64,000 nt of DNA, from positions 1 through 64,000 of the forward strand of contig PXRU01000016.1 in assembly GCA_003020945.1 (NCBI GenBank), given 5' to 3'. Both the position numbers and the translations under genes were made by a program. Numbering within the stretch: position 1 is the stretch's first letter; the number at the start of each line of letters is the position of its first letter. Below are positions 18,072 through 27,881 of this stretch, piece after piece. The DNA comes from Halobacteriales archaeon QS_6_71_20 (lineage in GTDB: Archaea; Halobacteriota; Halobacteria; Halobacteriales; Haloferacaceae). The notes beneath the pieces were generated by a model that did no database searches, was not told the origin of the DNA, and saw nothing but the letters and a program-made list of their open reading frames with translations.

Positions 18072-18707
18072 GTGCCATCGACGCTGGTCCACCTCGCGCT
18101 GGGCGGCCTCATCGCGGCGGCGCTGCTGCGGGCGTCGGCGTTCGACGCCCGCGCCGTCGCGGTCGTCCTCCTCGCGACCGCGCTGCCGGACCTCGACAGC
18201 TTCCTCTCGACGGTCGTCGCCGGCGCCCACCGGTCGCTGGGGCACAACGTGTTGCTCCCGGCGGCGGCGCTGCTGGCGCTCGTCGTCGACACCCGGGTCC
18301 GCGAGGAGTCGTGGCTCCGGCGGCGGCTCGGTCCGACCGCGCCCGGCGTGGCCTGGGTCGCGCTCGCGGGCTTCGCCGTCGCCGGCGTCGGTCTCGACTA
18401 CGTCACCAACGGCGTCAACCTGTTCTGGCCGATCCACGACCAGTTCTACACCCTGAACGGTCGCGCGGGCCTGTCGAGCCGGCGCGGCTTCTTCCAGACG
18501 TTCGTCGACCTCGCGTCCCCGGAGCCGGCCGAGCCCGCGACGACGGAGACGCGCCACTACGCGACCGGCGTCGACCCCTCGCCCGGGGAGGAACCGGCGG
18601 ATGTCGAGCGCGTCTTCCCGCTCGTGTGGGCGGGCTGGCAGCTCCTGCTGGTGGCGACGAGCGTCGGCGTCCTCGGTGCCCGGTTCGTCCGCTCTCGACG
18701 GGAGTAG
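18072..18707 (+). CDS. YdjM/DUF457-like membrane metal-dependent hydrolase
   Basis: About 211 residues with four or five hydrophobic segments. The start PSTLVHLALGGL, the segment LLATALPDLDSF and HRSLGHNVLLPAA carry the conserved His/Asp positions of the YdjM (DUF457) family of membrane-bound predicted metal-dependent hydrolases. I choose GTG at 18072 because family members begin with this sequence; an ATG nine codons upstream at 18045 is possible. Substrate unknown. It is divergent from the XRE regulator, with about 85 bases between starts. Confidence 0.78.
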   Translation: MPSTLVHLALGGLIAAALLRASAFDARAVAVVLLATALPDLDSFLSTVVAGAHRSLGHNVLLPAAALLALVVDTRVREESWLRRRLGPTAPGVAWVALAGFAVAGVGLDYVTNGVNLFWPIHDQFYTLNGRAGLSSRRGFFQTFVDLASPEPAEPATTETRHYATGVDPSPGEEPADVERVFPLVWAGWQLLLVATSVGVLGARFVRSRRE

Positions 18708-18793
18708 ACACCCGGTCCCGGTCGCGGGTGGCCCCGGGCAGGGAGCGCTGTATCGACCGCGACGTTGATTCCGCCGGCCGCGTTCGTCCGCGT

Positions 18794-19333
18794 ATGAGCG
18801 ACCGGACCGACGACGCGGACGACCAGCCTGTTGCGGTCAGACCGTACGAGCCGGACGACGCCGCCGCCCTCTGGGCACTGAAGCGCGGCTTCGAGACGGG
18901 ATTGGGCGCGGGCACCGGCAGTGACGGGAAGGCGGCGGCGTACGAGGCGAAGCTGACCGAGGAGTACCGACGGCGCTGGCTCGACTGGGTCGGCCGCTGC
19001 GTCGCCGAACAGGCCGCGACGGTGACGGTCGCGGAGGGGGAACCGGAAGGGGACGAAGGCGTGGAACTGCTCGGCTACGTGTTCGTCCTCCCGGAGTCGC
19101 TGGCGTTCGTCTGGGACGCCGCGGTGCTCAACGAGGTGTACGTCCGCCCCGAGCACCGCGGCACGGGCGTCGCCGACGACCTGATGGACGCGGCCCTGGA
19201 GACGGCGCGCGCTCAGGACCTCCCGCTGGACCGGCTGGTGCTCGACGTGGATCGGGAGAACGACCGTGCGCGGTCGTTCTACGAGCGCCACGGCTTCACC
19301 CACTGGGGCGAGATGGTCGCTCGCGACCTCTGA
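18794..19333 (+). CDS. GNAT-family N-acetyltransferase
   Basis: 179 residues. The acetyl-CoA binding core is visible as NEVYVRPEHRGTGVADDLMDAAL (R/Q-x-x-G-x-G/A motif A) followed by LVLDVDRENDRARSFYERHGF (motif B), typical of GNAT enzymes that transfer acetyl from acetyl-CoA to an amine. The acceptor cannot be predicted. The N-terminus has a polar acidic extension of about 15 residues. Confidence 0.88.
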   Translation: MSDRTDDADDQPVAVRPYEPDDAAALWALKRGFETGLGAGTGSDGKAAAYEAKLTEEYRRRWLDWVGRCVAEQAATVTVAEGEPEGDEGVELLGYVFVLPESLAFVWDAAVLNEVYVRPEHRGTGVADDLMDAALETARAQDLPLDRLVLDVDRENDRARSFYERHGFTHWGEMVARDL

Positions 19334-19469
19334 GTCGGTCGCCGTCGTCGCCGGGCGACCGTCCCGCCGTGATCGACTGCGGAAGCGGGCTCGGCCCCCG
19401 TTCCGGCTCCGCGTTTCGGGCGCACACTCCGACGGAGTTTAAGAGGGACGGCGCGTAAGTACGAATGCG

Positions 19470-19730
19470 ATGTCAGACCTCGTCCTTTACGAGCTGGAAG
19501 GCTGTCCGTACTGCGCGAAAGTGACGGAGAAGCTCTCGGAACTGGATCTGGAGTACGAGTCGGTCATGGTCCCGCGCTCCCACGACGAGCGCACGGAGGT
19601 GGAGGAGGTGTCGGGACAGACGGGCGTCCCCGTCCTCGTCGACGAGGAGCACGACGTCGAGGGAATGCCGGAGTCCGACGACATCGTCGAGTACCTGGAG
19701 GAGACGTACGGCGACGGCGCGGCGGCGTAA
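19470..19730 (+). CDS. Glutaredoxin-like protein
   Basis: 86 residues, thioredoxin fold of glutaredoxin size. Active site C12-P-Y-C15, cis-Pro segment TGVPVLVDEE and SDDIVEYLEE at the end are intact. It would catalyse thiol-disulfide exchange in the cytoplasm; in haloarchaea the small thiol is usually gamma-glutamylcysteine rather than glutathione. Single gene with its own upstream region. Confidence 0.9.
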   Translation: MSDLVLYELEGCPYCAKVTEKLSELDLEYESVMVPRSHDERTEVEEVSGQTGVPVLVDEEHDVEGMPESDDIVEYLEETYGDGAAA

Positions 19731-19933
19731 CTCCGGCGCAACGTCCGTCGCGGTAGCACTTTCATCACCGATCGACCGCCAGCGACGGCTGGCACCCGAA
19801 CGACACGCCGAGGAACACCCCGTCGACCGCCGCCGGGCGAGCGAACGGGGCTATCCGGGGCGATTTCACTGGTCGACGGGGAGAATTAGGCGGTCCCGAA
19901 CCGCGTGAAACCGGCCCCCTCTCGTCGGGGCCG

Positions 19934-20923
19934 CTACGCCTCCGCGGGCTCGTCGGAGCGCTCGCGGATCAGCTCGCGGATGCGCTCGGGGTCGTCCGCG
20001 TCGGCGAGCTCGACCGCCGAGACGATCGCGGTGCCGTCGACCGACTCCCGGGAGGGCTCGGCCTCGCCCTCCGTGAAGTACACCGCGCGGGTGCCGGTGA
20101 CGCGCCCGAGCGACCCCATCAGCTTCGCGCGCTTCTCGGCCGTCCGGGTGAACGACGAGTGGCCGGTGAGGAGCGTGAACTCCACGCGCGGCTCGGCGCC
20201 GGCCTCGGCCTTGCCGACGGCGGTGAACGGCGCGCGCTGGGTGGGGTGGACGGCGAAGCCCGCCCGGGAGAGCACGGCGTACACGCGCTCGTCGTCGGGG
20301 TCGGCGTCCGGCGGCTCCGGCGTCGGCTCGTCCTCGCGGACCTCCTCGGCGCCGTCCATCACCCGCACCGGGTCGGAGAACGGCGTGTCGAACAGGTCCT
20401 CGAGCTGGACGGCCACCTCGACGGAGGCGTTCATGCCGCCCTCGTACTTCGCGACGGTGCGTCGGGAGACGCCCAGCTCCTCGGCCAGCCGGCCGAGGCT
20501 CCAGCCGCGCTCCTCGCGCTCGTCGGCGACGGTGTCGCCGTCGATGTTGACGTAGAGCCCGCCGGGGGCGGCGTAGATGAGCGGCGGCACCTCCTCGATC
20601 ACCAGGTCGTACAGCGTGTCCGGGTGGATGGCGGGGACGCCGTGGCGGAAGTAGACCACCCCCGGCTTGAGGTCCTCGTCGCGCGTGCGCATCCCGACGA
20701 GGATCGGCGTCGCCGAGAGGTACCCCCCGAGGCGACGCATCTCCGCGCCGGTCGCGCGGTCGAAGGCGTCGACGTTGCCGAGGACCTTCACCAGCATGAG
20801 GTCCTCGCCGCGCCGGGCGGCCACGTCGAAGCTCTTGGGCCGGACCGCACAGCGCTCGCTGACGAGGAACTCCGCGTCCGCGAGCATCGCGGTGACGTTC
20901 CCGACCAGCGCCTTCCGGGACAT
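19934..20923 (-). CDS. HTH-type transcriptional regulator (COG1395)
   Basis: 329 residues. The N-terminal half is a nuclease-like alpha/beta domain ([13 protein letters not shown]), the middle carries a Cro/CI helix-turn-helix ([22 protein letters not shown], about residues 142-163), and the end is an alpha/beta domain that includes [21 protein letters not shown]. This order is that of the archaeal 'putative HTH-type transcriptional regulatory protein' family. The ATG at 20923 follows two TATA-like sequences. It is divergently arranged with tiaS. Confidence 0.88.
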   Translation of the reverse strand: MSRKALVGNVTAMLADAEFLVSERCAVRPKSFDVAARRGEDLMLVKVLGNVDAFDRATGAEMRRLGGYLSATPILVGMRTRDEDLKPGVVYFRHGVPAIHPDTLYDLVIEEVPPLIYAAPGGLYVNIDGDTVADEREERGWSLGRLAEELGVSRRTVAKYEGGMNASVEVAVQLEDLFDTPFSDPVRVMDGAEEVREDEPTPEPPDADPDDERVYAVLSRAGFAVHPTQRAPFTAVGKAEAGAEPRVEFTLLTGHSSFTRTAEKRAKLMGSLGRVTGTRAVYFTEGEAEPSRESVDGTAIVSAVELADADDPERIRELIRERSDEPAEA

Positions 20924-20924
20924 G

Positions 20925-20955
20925 ATCGTATATAGGCTACTCAGGACATATATGG
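20925..20955 (-). promoter_or_regulatory. TATA-like promoter of the COG1395 regulator
   Basis: Reading the minus strand, CATATATGTCC lies about 25-31 bases before the ATG at 20923, and a second CCTATATACG sits at 6-15 bases before it. The first has leaderless-promoter spacing; the second would overlap the transcription start. Confidence 0.5.
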
Positions 20956-21078
20956 ATTGTGGCGGGCCGCCCGACAGATCCCGGGGCGGTGTCGGGCGGT
21001 CGGTCCTCCTCGCCGGTAGACCTAAACCGTTCGATCGGACGCGAAAGGCACAACACCGGCGCCCGTCTCGCACCCGCC

Positions 21079-22476
21079 GTGACGGTCATCGGCCTCGACG
21101 ACACCGACTCCCGGACCGCGGGGATGTGCAGCACCTACCTCGCCGCCCTGCTCGCGGAGGCGGTCGTCGACGCCGGCGGCGCCGTCCGGCGGCGCCTGCT
21201 CGTCAGGCTCAATCCCGCGGTGGTGCACAAGACCCGCGGGAACGCCGCGCTCGCGCTCCACGCCGACATCGATCCCGGAACGGCGATGGCGCTCGCGAGC
21301 GACCTCGTGGAGTCGTACGCGGTCGGGACCGACCCGCGCACCTCCCCGGGCGTCGTCGTCGCCGACTGCGAGGCCGGCGACATCCCGGACGCGGTCGCCG
21401 CGTTCTCGGCGGCCGCCGTCCGCGGGTTCCACGACCTCGACGACGCGCTCGCGCTCGCGGCCGACGCCGGCTTCGAGACCCGCGGGTGGGGGGGTGGCGT
21501 CGACGACGACGGGACGCCGGCCGGCGCCGTCCCGGACGACGGAAACGGAGGCGGGGGCGAGGGGGCGGTCGTCGGCCGCGGGCGGATCGGCGCGCTCGCG
21601 GCCGTCGGGGCCTGGCGGGCGTTCGACGACTGGACCCGCGAGCTGATCTCCTATCGGGAGTTCGACCGCTGCGGCACCCCCCGCGAGGTCGACGAGGCGA
21701 GCGTCCTCGCGGCCGCCGACGACGCCTACCCCCGGGCGTGGGACACCGTCGACCGCGGGGAGAGCGAGGCGGTGTGCGTCCCGAGCGCGCCCGGCCCGAT
21801 CCTCCACGGGATCCGCGGCGACGACCCGGCCGCGGTCGCGGCGGTCGCCGAGGGGATCGAGGCCGAGCCCGTCGAGCGGTCGGCGCTGTTTCACACCAAT
21901 CAGGGCACCGACGCCCACCTCCGCGACGGCGACCTCGGCGACCTGCGCGACGGCCGGGCCTACCGCGTCGACTGCGCGGTCGCGGCCGACCCGGAGACAC
22001 GCCGCGGCGGCCACGTCTTTCTCGCCGTGTGCGACCCCTCGGCGACGGCGGACACCCCCTCGGCGACGGCGGACGACGCCCCGCCGAGCGGCGACGCCCT
22101 CACCTGCGTCGCCTTCGAGCCGACGAAGCGGTTCCGCGACCGGGTGCGCGCGCTCCGCGTCGGCGACCGGCTCACCGTCTGCGGCGAGGTGGCCGACGGG
22201 ACGCTGAAGCTGGAGAAGTTTGCTGTCCGCGATCTCGTCCGAACCGAGCGGGTCGTCCCCGACTGCCCGGACTGCGGGCGGTCGATGGAGTCGGCCGGCG
22301 TCGACCAGGGGTATCGCTGTCGCAACTGCGGGACGGGCGAGCCGGGGCGGGTCGAGGCGCCGCTGGACCGGGTCCTCGAACCCGGCTGGTACGAGGTGCC
22401 CCCCTGTGCTCGCCGTCACATCAGCAAGCCGCTCGTGCGCGGCGGATTCGACGCGCCGACCCACCCCGAGCGGTGA
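21079..22476 (+). CDS. tiaS: tRNA(Ile2) 2-agmatinylcytidine synthetase
   Basis: 465 residues. TiaS uses ATP and agmatine to make agmatidine at the wobble base of tRNA-Ile2(CAU), so that it reads AUA rather than AUG. The family start [20 protein letters not shown] is present, as are [27 protein letters not shown], an OB-fold region and a C-terminal zinc ribbon (CPDCGRSME ... YRCRNCG). A low-complexity Gly/Asp insert lies near residues 140-165. GTG at 21079 directly begins the conserved domain; there is no better start upstream. Confidence 0.95.
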   Translation: MTVIGLDDTDSRTAGMCSTYLAALLAEAVVDAGGAVRRRLLVRLNPAVVHKTRGNAALALHADIDPGTAMALASDLVESYAVGTDPRTSPGVVVADCEAGDIPDAVAAFSAAAVRGFHDLDDALALAADAGFETRGWGGGVDDDGTPAGAVPDDGNGGGGEGAVVGRGRIGALAAVGAWRAFDDWTRELISYREFDRCGTPREVDEASVLAAADDAYPRAWDTVDRGESEAVCVPSAPGPILHGIRGDDPAAVAAVAEGIEAEPVERSALFHTNQGTDAHLRDGDLGDLRDGRAYRVDCAVAADPETRRGGHVFLAVCDPSATADTPSATADDAPPSGDALTCVAFEPTKRFRDRVRALRVGDRLTVCGEVADGTLKLEKFAVRDLVRTERVVPDCPDCGRSMESAGVDQGYRCRNCGTGEPGRVEAPLDRVLEPGWYEVPPCARRHISKPLVRGGFDAPTHPER

Positions 22477-22488
22477 CGGCGGCGGCGG

Positions 22489-23574
22489 TCACGTCTTCAG
22501 CCCGCTCCCGGTCAGCGGCACGACCACGTCGTCGTCCGCGTCGAGGACGCCCCGTTCGCGGTACTCCTCCAGCGCCGCGGGCGCGACGGCACAGGTCGGC
22601 TCCGTGTAGAAGCCCGCCGCGTGCAGGTCCGCCAGCGTCGACTCGACGGCCGCGGCGTCGAGCGCGATCGCGTCGCCGTCGGTGGCGTCGACGGCCGCGA
22701 GGATCTGGTCCCGTCGAGCCGGTCGCGGTATCTGAATGCCGTCGGCCGCGTCGTTGTCGCCGGCAGCGGCCGCCTCGCCGTGGAGCGCCGCGACGATCGG
22801 GGCGTACCCGGCGGCCTGCGCGCCCAACAGGCGCGGCATCGAGTCGATCCAGCCGGCGTCACGGAGCGCGCGGAAGCCGCGGTAGGCGCCGAGAAAGAGG
22901 GTGCCGTGGCCCAGCGGGAGCACCATCGCGTCCGGCGCCGTCCAGTCGCGCCGGAGCGCCGTCTCGTAGGCGACGGTGGCCGTCCCCGCGAGGAACGCCG
23001 GGTTCCACGCGTGGCTGGCGTACCAGCCGGCGCCGGACTCCACCGCCTCGACGCAGGCGTCGGTCGTTGCCCGTCGCGGCCCCTCGGTCCGCACGGGCGT
23101 CGCGCCCGCCCGCCGGATGGCACGGAGCTTCGAGTCCTTCACCGACGCGGGGACGTAGATCTCGGCGTCGATGCCGGCCCGGGCGGCGTACGTCGCGATC
23201 GCCGCGCCGGCGTTGCCCGAGGAGTCCTCGACGAGCGTGTCGACGCCGAGGACCGCCGCCCGGGAGACGGTCGTCGCCGCGCCGCGGTCCTTGAACGAGC
23301 CGGTGGGGAGCACGTACTCCAGTTTGAACTGTGCGTCCCACCCGTCCGCGTCGACGAGGGGGGTCATCCCCTCGCCGAGCGTGACGCGGGGCGCCTCCGG
23401 GAGGAACGCCGAGAATGAGGCGAGCCTGTCGCGAACGTCGAACGCGGCGGGGTCGGGCGCGGGGCCGTCGGGAAGCGGTCGGTCGGCGTAGTCGAGCGGG
23501 TGGCCGCACTCGCAGCGCCAGCGGTCGGCGTAGGCGGCGCCGCAGTCGCGGCAGCGGAGCGGTGGAGCGGTCAC
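22489..23574 (-). CDS. thrC: Threonine synthase family PLP enzyme
   Basis: 361 residues. An N-terminal zinc ribbon (C8-x2-C11 and C21-E-C23-G) precedes a fold-type II PLP domain. The PLP lysine is Lys95 in PTGSFKDRGA, and the phosphate loop is HGTLFLGA-like. Threonine synthases convert O-phosphohomoserine to threonine. Haloarchaea often carry several paralogues, so the exact substrate is uncertain. The end is PLTGSGLKT, the standard family C-terminus. It converges on tiaS with 12 bases between stops. Confidence 0.88.
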   Translation of the reverse strand: MTAPPLRCRDCGAAYADRWRCECGHPLDYADRPLPDGPAPDPAAFDVRDRLASFSAFLPEAPRVTLGEGMTPLVDADGWDAQFKLEYVLPTGSFKDRGAATTVSRAAVLGVDTLVEDSSGNAGAAIATYAARAGIDAEIYVPASVKDSKLRAIRRAGATPVRTEGPRRATTDACVEAVESGAGWYASHAWNPAFLAGTATVAYETALRRDWTAPDAMVLPLGHGTLFLGAYRGFRALRDAGWIDSMPRLLGAQAAGYAPIVAALHGEAAAAGDNDAADGIQIPRPARRDQILAAVDATDGDAIALDAAAVESTLADLHAAGFYTEPTCAVAPAALEEYRERGVLDADDDVVVPLTGSGLKT

Positions 23575-23685
23575 ACGTCCGCCGCCGGGCGCGAGCGACC
23601 AGTAGGTGACGGTTGCGCGGTGCCATAGGGCGAGCGCGCGACCGGCTCCGCCGGCCGTCGAGTCACCGGCCTGACGGAGTGCCGG

Positions 23686-23928
23686 CTACGGCGACTCTTG
23701 CTCGGACTCCTCCGAGTCGTCGCGCTTGAGCCGGTCGAGCCCGAGCGTCGTCACGAAACAGACGCCGCCGAGGTACAGCAGCGACTGCGGGCTCGTAACG
23801 AGCGGGACGCCGTTGCCGACCGCCGCGCTCAGATAGCCCAGCAGCGAGGCCGACCACCCGAACCCGGTGATCCCCGCGACCTGGTCGATGGCCTGCTCCC
23901 CCGTCGGTAACTTCGGTTTCAGAGACAT
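23686..23928 (-). CDS. Small membrane protein of unknown function
   Basis: 80 residues with two hydrophobic segments (about 20-40 and 46-64) and an acidic Ser/Glu-rich C-terminal tail. I do not recognise the family. The start MSLKPKLPTGEQ is the only ATG before the first hydrophobic segment. Confidence 0.6.
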   Translation of the reverse strand: MSLKPKLPTGEQAIDQVAGITGFGWSASLLGYLSAAVGNGVPLVTSPQSLLYLGGVCFVTTLGLDRLKRDDSEESEQESP

Positions 23929-24255
23929 CCGTGGGCGCTTGCTCCGTATAGGATCTCCTTACCGAGACTGGATTATGAAGCTGTTTTCCAGTCGCTCACG
24001 GTTCGTTCCCGTTCCTCGACGGCTGCACGCAGGGAACGTTCCGGATACGTTCATCCTTCCGTCAATAGGAACCGGGACGGAGCCGTATCGAGGCCCCAGT
24101 GGTGTCAGTACGCATCGATTACCCGAGCGGCGGGAGCCGACTGGTGGGGCCACGGGCGAAGCGGCGACGGGCGTCGGTCGACGGGTCTGTGAGCCGAGTG
24201 ACGGCAGGAGTCGACTGGTCGGGCCGCGAGTCGAGCGGGCTCGTCCGGCGCGCGG
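23929..24255. other. Intergenic spacer
   Basis: About 330 bases between two leftward genes. It is less GC-rich than the genes and contains short imperfect inverted sequences (for example GAACGTTCCGGATACGTTC near 24,035-24,055) but no gene I can support. Confidence 0.45.
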
Positions 24256-25215
24256 TCAGAACTCGTCGACGTCGGTCCCGACCGAGCAGACGTACTCGCC
24301 GGTGGCGACCTGCGGGAGCCGGCGGGAGCGCCAGAACAGTCCGTCGCTGTCGGCGGTGACGCGGCCCTTCGACTGACCGAACGTGTCGGTCACCTCGAAC
24401 AGGGTGTCGCCGCGGGAGACGCGATCGCCAAGTTCCTGCCGGAAGCTGACCAGCCCGCCGGCGGGCGAGCCGTACTGGTCGAACCCCGACGCGCGGGTCT
24501 GTAGCTCCCGATCCACGTCGCCGTCGACGAAGCCGTAGTAGCGGAGGACGCGCGATATGCCCTCGACGCCGATCCGGATCGACCGCTCGTCCCAGCCGAC
24601 GGAGCCGCCCAGCTCCGGGTCGATCGTCGGGATCCCCTCGTCGGGGGCCGCGCGGGCGAGCTGTCCGTCCGGTCCCTTCTGGTCGAGGACGTAGCCGGTG
24701 CCGAACACCTTCGCGAGCTCGAGACACTCCCGGTGGAGCCGGTGGCGGGGGCCACAGCGCACACGTACCTCGTCGATCATCCGGGAGGTCGACCCCTGGT
24801 GGAGGTCGACGACGAGGTCGGCCCGCTTGGCCGCCTCGAACGTGGCCGCGGCGATGCGCTCGGAGGAGGTGCCGTTCGCGTCCCCGGGGTACGCGCGGTT
24901 CATCTTCGTGTCGTCGATCGGGTTGCGGTGCTCGGCGACCTGGAACGCGTGGTAGTTGACCACGCCGACGACGAGGATCCGGCCCGCCAGCTCCGCGGGG
25001 TCGAGCTGCGGGACGAGCCGGCTGATCACGCCGAGGCCGTTGAGCTCGTCGCCGTCGCTGACGGCCTGCAGGTACAGCGTCTTGCCGTCCTCCGCGCCGT
25101 TCAGCACCGCGACCGGCAGCCCGACGGTGGAGCCGTCCCGCGTCTCGCCCACCTCCAGGCGACCCGTGTCGAGCTCCCCGGGGGGCGCGCTCGCGCTCCC
25201 AAGCGTCGTCATCAT
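24256..25215 (-). CDS. Succinylglutamate desuccinylase/aspartoacylase family protein
   Basis: 319 residues with the zinc carboxypeptidase-like fold of the AspA/AstE family, which removes acyl groups from amino acids. Family zinc motif 1 (G-x-H-G-x-E) reads V-S-D-G-D-E here, so the His is Asp54 while Glu57 is kept. The second ligand is His139 in VVDLHQGS. A C-terminal biotinyl-lipoyl-like beta domain (GGLVSFRQELGDRVSRGDTLFEV) is present, as in the COG3608 group. Start chosen at the first of two adjacent ATGs. Because a key ligand differs, the activity should not be assumed. Confidence 0.82.
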   Translation of the reverse strand: MMTTLGSASAPPGELDTGRLEVGETRDGSTVGLPVAVLNGAEDGKTLYLQAVSDGDELNGLGVISRLVPQLDPAELAGRILVVGVVNYHAFQVAEHRNPIDDTKMNRAYPGDANGTSSERIAAATFEAAKRADLVVDLHQGSTSRMIDEVRVRCGPRHRLHRECLELAKVFGTGYVLDQKGPDGQLARAAPDEGIPTIDPELGGSVGWDERSIRIGVEGISRVLRYYGFVDGDVDRELQTRASGFDQYGSPAGGLVSFRQELGDRVSRGDTLFEVTDTFGQSKGRVTADSDGLFWRSRRLPQVATGEYVCSVGTDVDEF

Positions 25216-25357
25216 TACCTCGTGGGTTTCGGGTATCCCCTCTTTAGGGGTTCGGTCCGGACGCCGGCGCCGTCGCGCGCGTCCGCCGAGTCGCCCGGCG
25301 GACCACGACCGCGGCCGCGGCCGCGGGATTGAAGCCCGGCCGTCCGGACCGGCGGGT

Positions 25358-26352
25358 ATGGTCGATATCGACGAGCGTGAGGCGCGGCTGGAGCGGTTCC
25401 TCGCGGCGGAGGGGCACGAGGCGGTCTGGTTCGCGCGCCCGAACGCGTTCGCGTGGCTCACCGGGGGGTCGAACCGGGTCGACGCCGCCGCCGACGTCGG
25501 CGACGCCGCGGCGGGCTATCTGGGCGACGGGGAATGGACGGTCGTCACGAACGACATCGAGGCCGAGCGCCTCGCGGCCGAGGAGCTTCCCCCGGAGCTG
25601 TCGATGTCGGTGACGGCCGACGACTGGTACGAGGCGGATCTGGCGGCCTCGGTCGCCGCGCGCTCGCCGACGCCCGCCGCGGCCCGCTCGCGACGGAGTC
25701 GGTGTGTCGGGAGCTCCAGCCGGGCGACACCGAACACGAGGTCGCCGCCGGGATCCGCATCTCGCTTGCCTCCCGCGGCGTCGAGACGCCGGTCGTGCTC
25801 GTCGGCGGCGGCGAGCGCGCCCCGGAGTACCGACACCCGACGCCGACCGACGCCGCCCTCGGCGGCTACGCCCTCGTCGTCGTCACCGCGCGCCGGGGCG
25901 GGCTCCACGCCTCCTGCACGCGGACCGTCGCGTTCGACCCGCCCGAGTGGCTCGACTCGCGCCACCGGGCCGCACAGCGCGTGGAGACGCGGGCGCTGGC
26001 GGCGACCCGGACGGCCGCCGACGCCGACGACGGCACCGCGGCGGACGTGTTCGACGAGATCCGGGCGGGGTACGCCGACGAGGGGTTCGAGGGCGAGTGG
26101 CGCGAACACCACCAGGGCGGCGCCACCGGCTACGCGGGCAGGGAGTGGTTCGCGACGCCCGACAGCGGCGTCCCCGTGACGGGCGAGACGGCGTACGCGT
26201 GGAACCCGACGGTGCAGGGCGCCAAAAGCGAGGACACCGCCTACGTCGCCGACGGGGACGTGGAGGTGCTGACTGACTCCGGCCGGTGGCCGACGGACGC
26301 CGTCGAGGCCGGCGGCCTCGCCCTGGAGCGGCCGTCGGTCCTGCGTCCGTAG
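25358..26352 (+). pseudogene. M24/creatinase-like aminopeptidase gene with one frameshift
   Basis: The N-terminal 107 residues (MVDIDEREARLERFLAAEGH followed by EAVWF..., ending DLAASVAAR) read in one frame. The remainder (LATESVCRELQPGDTEHEVAAGI ... [18 protein letters not shown] ... [17 protein letters not shown]) reads one base back, stopping at 26352. The shift is near 25,680 in a GC-rich run (CCGCGGCCCGC). Joined, the protein has the creatinase-type N-domain and a catalytic-domain-like C half of an Xaa-Pro aminopeptidase relative. A one-base sequencing error would restore a normal gene of about 330 residues. Confidence 0.7.
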
Positions 26353-26413
26353 CCTCGACCTGTCCCCGGACTGAAAGACCAAGCTTCATACACCACGACT
26401 TTGAGATGGGGGT

Positions 26414-27733
26414 ATGTCCTGGCACGGCGTCGAGGCCGTCGACGACGCTATCGACGCGACCCGGGAGTTCCTCTTCCCCGCCAGCCTCGGACGCTGGGTC
26501 CGGATCGCGGTCGTGAGCGTCTTCGTCGGCGGGGGTGGCCAGCTCCTCGGCAACGCGGGCAATATCGCGGCGCGGATAGCCGGGCCCGCCGGCGTTCCCG
26601 GCGACCCCGGCCCGGCGTCCGCGATCGCCCCCTCGTTCGCCGCGCCACTCGCCGCCGCTCCCGCGGTCCCCGCGCTCCTCGGGAGCGGCCTCTCGCCCGG
26701 CGCGTCGGCGGTCGTCGGGTCCGTCCCACTTCAGACCGTGACGCGCCCCGGGGCGGTCGGCGCGCTCGGCCTGGCGGTCGCCGCGGGCGTCGCGCTGCTG
26801 GTCGTCGGCTCCGTCCTCCTCTCGCCGCTGTTCGAGTTCGTGCTGGTCGACGCCATCGCCCGCGACGACGTCCGACTCCTCCGGGACCTCCGGACGCATC
26901 TCGTCAACGGGCTCCGGTATCTCGGCTTCCAGATCGGGCTGGCCGCGGCGTTCGTCGTGCCGCCGGCGGCGCTGGTCGCCGCGGCGCTGCTCACGGGCGC
27001 CTCGCCGGATCGCGTTCTCGAGAGTCCGGGGGTGGCGGCGGCGCTGGCGATCGCCGTGGCGGTGTACCTCCTCGTGTACGTGCTGGTCGCCCGGTTCACC
27101 CGCGAGTTCGTCGTCGCGTCGATGGTCGCCGACGGCGGCGGCGTCGTCGACAACTGGCGGCGGGTCTGGCCGCTGCTGCGGGGGCAGCCGTGGCAGACGC
27201 TCGTCTACCTGCTCATGCACGCGCTCGTCGGCATCGGCGTCTCCATCGTCTCGACGGTGTTGACGCTGTTGGGCCTGCTGCTGGTCGCGGTGGTCGCCGG
27301 CGTCGTCGGACTCGCGGTCGGCGCGGCCGTCGGCGGCGGCCTCGGCACCGGCACGGGGCTGGGCGCCGGCGGGGTGGCGGCCGCGATCGTTGGGATCCCG
27401 CTGTTCCTGCTGGGCGTCCTCCTCCCGGTCCGGGTGTTGACGACGACGTTCTCCCGGTCGTACGAGATCGCCTCGCTGTGCCGCTTCTCGAACGCGCTCG
27501 GCCTCATATCCCGCTACCGGAACGAGCCGGACGCGACCGAGGGCCGGGACGTCGGTGACGGTGACGACGGGCGCGACGACAGCGGAGACACCGGCGGAGA
27601 CGACGGGCGCGACGACGGCGGGGACATTGACGGCGACGACGGGCGGGACACGGACGACGACTTCGGCGGGTTCGTCCCGGCCACCGACGTGTGGGAGACC
27701 GACGGCGAGGAGGATCGCGACGGCCGCCGGTAG
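26414..27733 (+). CDS. Polytopic membrane protein, DUF7544-like
   Basis: 439 residues with about six hydrophobic segments between residues 28 and 345, many Gly/Ala/Val-rich, and a 75-residue acidic Asp/Gly-rich cytoplasmic tail. The start [20 protein letters not shown] and the segment [14 protein letters not shown] look like the haloarchaeal DUF7544 group. Function unknown. A TTCATAC sequence lies about 27 bases before the ATG. Confidence 0.72.
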   Translation: MSWHGVEAVDDAIDATREFLFPASLGRWVRIAVVSVFVGGGGQLLGNAGNIAARIAGPAGVPGDPGPASAIAPSFAAPLAAAPAVPALLGSGLSPGASAVVGSVPLQTVTRPGAVGALGLAVAAGVALLVVGSVLLSPLFEFVLVDAIARDDVRLLRDLRTHLVNGLRYLGFQIGLAAAFVVPPAALVAAALLTGASPDRVLESPGVAAALAIAVAVYLLVYVLVARFTREFVVASMVADGGGVVDNWRRVWPLLRGQPWQTLVYLLMHALVGIGVSIVSTVLTLLGLLLVAVVAGVVGLAVGAAVGGGLGTGTGLGAGGVAAAIVGIPLFLLGVLLPVRVLTTTFSRSYEIASLCRFSNALGLISRYRNEPDATEGRDVGDGDDGRDDSGDTGGDDGRDDGGDIDGDDGRDTDDDFGGFVPATDVWETDGEEDRDGRR

Positions 27734-27881
27734 CGTCCGGCAGGGACGCCGGCCGACCGCTCGGAGCCGAGCGACGACGCGGCCGGATCCGGTCACGGTT
27801 TCCGTGACGCCGTCGGGATCTCCGGGAAGGATCGACCCCTCCGCTCGGTAGCTTTTTGCCCGGCCCGCCGGTCGCATCGGT

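Noticed and set aside
20667-23294. An 875-residue open frame on the plus strand
   Set aside because: Covers the 5' part of the COG1395 regulator gene, tiaS in another frame and much of thrC; the translation is Arg-rich with no domain.
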